Source of the DNA: Anaerolineae bacterium
Lineage (GTDB): Bacteria > Chloroflexota > Anaerolineae > Aggregatilineales > Phototrophicaceae
DNA length: 64,000 bases
Assembly: GCA_022820665.1 (NCBI GenBank)
Contig: JAJEFB010000020.1
Span: forward strand, 1-64,000
Direction of reading: 5' to 3'
The notes below the pieces were generated by a model. The model was given only the letters and a program-made list of their open reading frames with translations, was not told where the DNA came from and searched no databases. A program made the position numbers and the translations under genes. This document shows, piece after piece, positions 63,074 to 64,000 of this stretch; position 1 is the first letter of the stretch, and each line of letters begins with the position of its first letter.

Positions 63074-63490
63074 TTATGCCTCTTGCGCAAAGACTTGTAT
63101 CGCGGTCGATGCTTGCACCGCGTCATCGTCTACATCGACATTAAAGCGGTATATTCCTGCCTGTTTGAACTCTAGCTGATCAAACTCCATGACAAAGTCG
63201 CATTGGGGGTCAATGCCTTGTGCACCGGCAGACATTTCAAAATTACCCGTTAACTCGACCACCACCGCTCCATCCGGATCGGTCAACTTTACAACTAATT
63301 GGTGTGTCGAAGGGTTGTCTGCCTGTTCGCCCGCAATCCTCAACACCAAGAACACGCGTTTAGGTGGCTCTGCAGATAATTCCGCTCTAAATTGATTAAA
63401 CACACCTAAGATATTCAACTTACCGGTACCCGATTCGACCGCGGCGTACTCAGCCGTTAACAACATCACTACTTTCACAGCATCCCTCAT
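63074..63490 (-). CDS. DUF6941-like protein
   Basis: 138 residues. The beginning MLLTAEYAAVESGTGKLNILGVFNQFRA and the beta-rich remainder (VVVELTGNFEM, YRFNVDVDDDAV) match a widespread family of unknown function, which I believe is DUF6941. It ends exactly where hicA starts and probably heads a three-gene unit. Confidence 0.6.
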   Translation of the reverse strand: MRDAVKVVMLLTAEYAAVESGTGKLNILGVFNQFRAELSAEPPKRVFLVLRIAGEQADNPSTHQLVVKLTDPDGAVVVELTGNFEMSAGAQGIDPQCDFVMEFDQLEFKQAGIYRFNVDVDDDAVQASTAIQVFAQEA

Positions 63491-63534
63491 TATTCTTTAA
63501 TCGTGATACGTCTCAGTCTACCATATTACCACCA

Positions 63535-63559
63535 GGCGGGGGCGCCCAACGCCCCCGCC
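63535..63559 (-). terminator. Strong GC hairpin after the capsid gene
   Basis: GGCGGGGGCG (63535-63544) and CGCCCCCGCC (63550-63559) pair perfectly around CCCAA, 10 bp after the capsid stop. No T-run follows. Highly expressed phage capsid genes are often followed by such hairpins. Confidence 0.7.
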
Positions 63560-63568
63560 CGGCGTAGC

Positions 63569-64000
63569 CTACATCACGATGTTGTACAGGCAGCTCGCCA
63601 CCTCGTCATCGAAGCGAACGAACGCCAGCCGCACCGTCGCCGTCAGTTGATAACTGTCGTAATAGGACAGGTAATCGACGCTGACCGCGATCTTGCGCCG
63701 ATAGCCGACGGTCCAGCCCGGTCGATAGACGCAGAGCGCTTGCCCACGGTCGTTGCTGCCGCCGACTTTGCCGTCGGCTTCCGTCAGCGGCATCTCCGCG
63801 GAGACGTAGACCGGAATGCCGTCCACCAGACCGATCTGCCCGGTCTGCGCCGTGGCCAGCGGACCCGCCTTGTCCATGGTCAGAAATTCGTCGATGCCCA
63901 GCAGCTTGGCATAGGTCCCGCTGTCGACGATCCAAGCCAGGTCAGAGGGACGCGCGGCGTACTTGCCCGGCATCTTGAAGCGGGCCTCGCGCATCTTTGC
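63569..64000 (-). CDS. Phage major capsid protein, C-terminal part (runs off right edge)
   Basis: At least 143 codons, open to the window edge, so the N-terminal part lies outside. The visible part resembles the HK97-fold capsid C-terminal half: YAARPSDLAWIVDSGTYAKLL, the MDKAGPLATAQTGQIGLVDGIPVYVSAEMPL segment (read in two parts), GQALCVYRPGWTVGYRRK and VDYLSYYDSYQLTATVRLAFVRFD. This is the clearest phage hallmark in the window. The terminase and portal genes would be expected to the right. Confidence 0.8.
   Translation of the reverse strand, partial: AKMREARFKMPGKYAARPSDLAWIVDSGTYAKLLGIDEFLTMDKAGPLATAQTGQIGLVDGIPVYVSAEMPLTEADGKVGGSNDRGQALCVYRPGWTVGYRRKIAVSVDYLSYYDSYQLTATVRLAFVRFDDEVASCLYNIVM

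Overview
The window looks like a chromosomal segment of a free-living or host-associated heterotrophic bacterium. My best guess is Chloroflexota (Anaerolineae-like). This is inferred from the gene repertoire: many solute-binding proteins, phytanoyl-CoA dioxygenase, SnoaL-like and VOC proteins, a PTPS-related giant membrane protein, and abundant palindromic intergenic repeats. No rRNA, tRNA or other phylogenetic marker was seen. Most genes have a GC-rich coding style. The restriction-modification (R-M) genes and a few islands are visibly AT-rich and look acquired.

Layout. 1-1.7 kb: an IS transposase start cuts off the 5' half of a DNA methyltransferase that is followed by a restriction-endonuclease-like gene. 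1.7-9.7 kb: HpcH/HpaI aldolase, MFS transporter, ThpR, a SnoaL-like protein, two paralogous orphan solute-binding proteins and a nucleoside hydrolase. 9.9-13.4 kb: a small membrane protein and a fused xanthine-dehydrogenase-type molybdoenzyme that carries two in-frame repeat insertions. 14-20.6 kb: xylA, xylB and a sugar ABC importer (binding protein, two permeases, small membrane protein). 20.8-25.3 kb: a stand-alone PD-(D/E)XK nuclease, a sulfatase, rarA and a DinB protein. 25.4-30.8 kb: a second, ribose-type sugar ABC operon with an oversized permease and two accessory proteins, preceded by a promoter and a LacI-type operator. 31-34.5 kb: enolase-superfamily dehydratase, FAH-family (KdaD-like) enzyme and Gfo/Idh/MocA oxidoreductase. 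35-40.1 kb: two further type II R-M modules flanking an SDR gene; one has a nonsense-interrupted endonuclease. 40.2-47.6 kb: YjhG/YagF-type sugar-acid dehydratase, SnoaL-like protein, PhyH dioxygenase and a 1038-residue membrane protein. 47.7-51.4 kb: four tandem two-domain VOC paralogues separated by palindromic repeats. 51.4-55.4 kb: zwf (with a repeat-derived insertion), an orphan antitoxin-like gene and a two-component system. 56-64 kb: a minus-strand phage-type structural module (capsid, head-tail connector, two tail-like proteins), interrupted by TipAS plus an MFS exporter, a HicAB-type toxin-antitoxin pair and unknown genes.

How it fits together. The core theme is uptake and breakdown of pentoses and sugar acids. 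XylA/XylB give the isomerase route. The YjhG-type dehydratase, KdaD-like FAH enzyme, HpcH aldolase and enolase-superfamily dehydratase could provide an oxidative (Dahms/Weimberg-like) route, and two sugar ABC systems could supply substrate. Zwf would add NADPH. Superimposed on this are three type II R-M modules in different states of decay, an orphan nuclease, a repeat-rich intergenic landscape with MITE-like elements, and a partial phage structural block with cargo genes. The most unusual signals are the intergenic-type repeats inserted in frame inside two enzyme genes.
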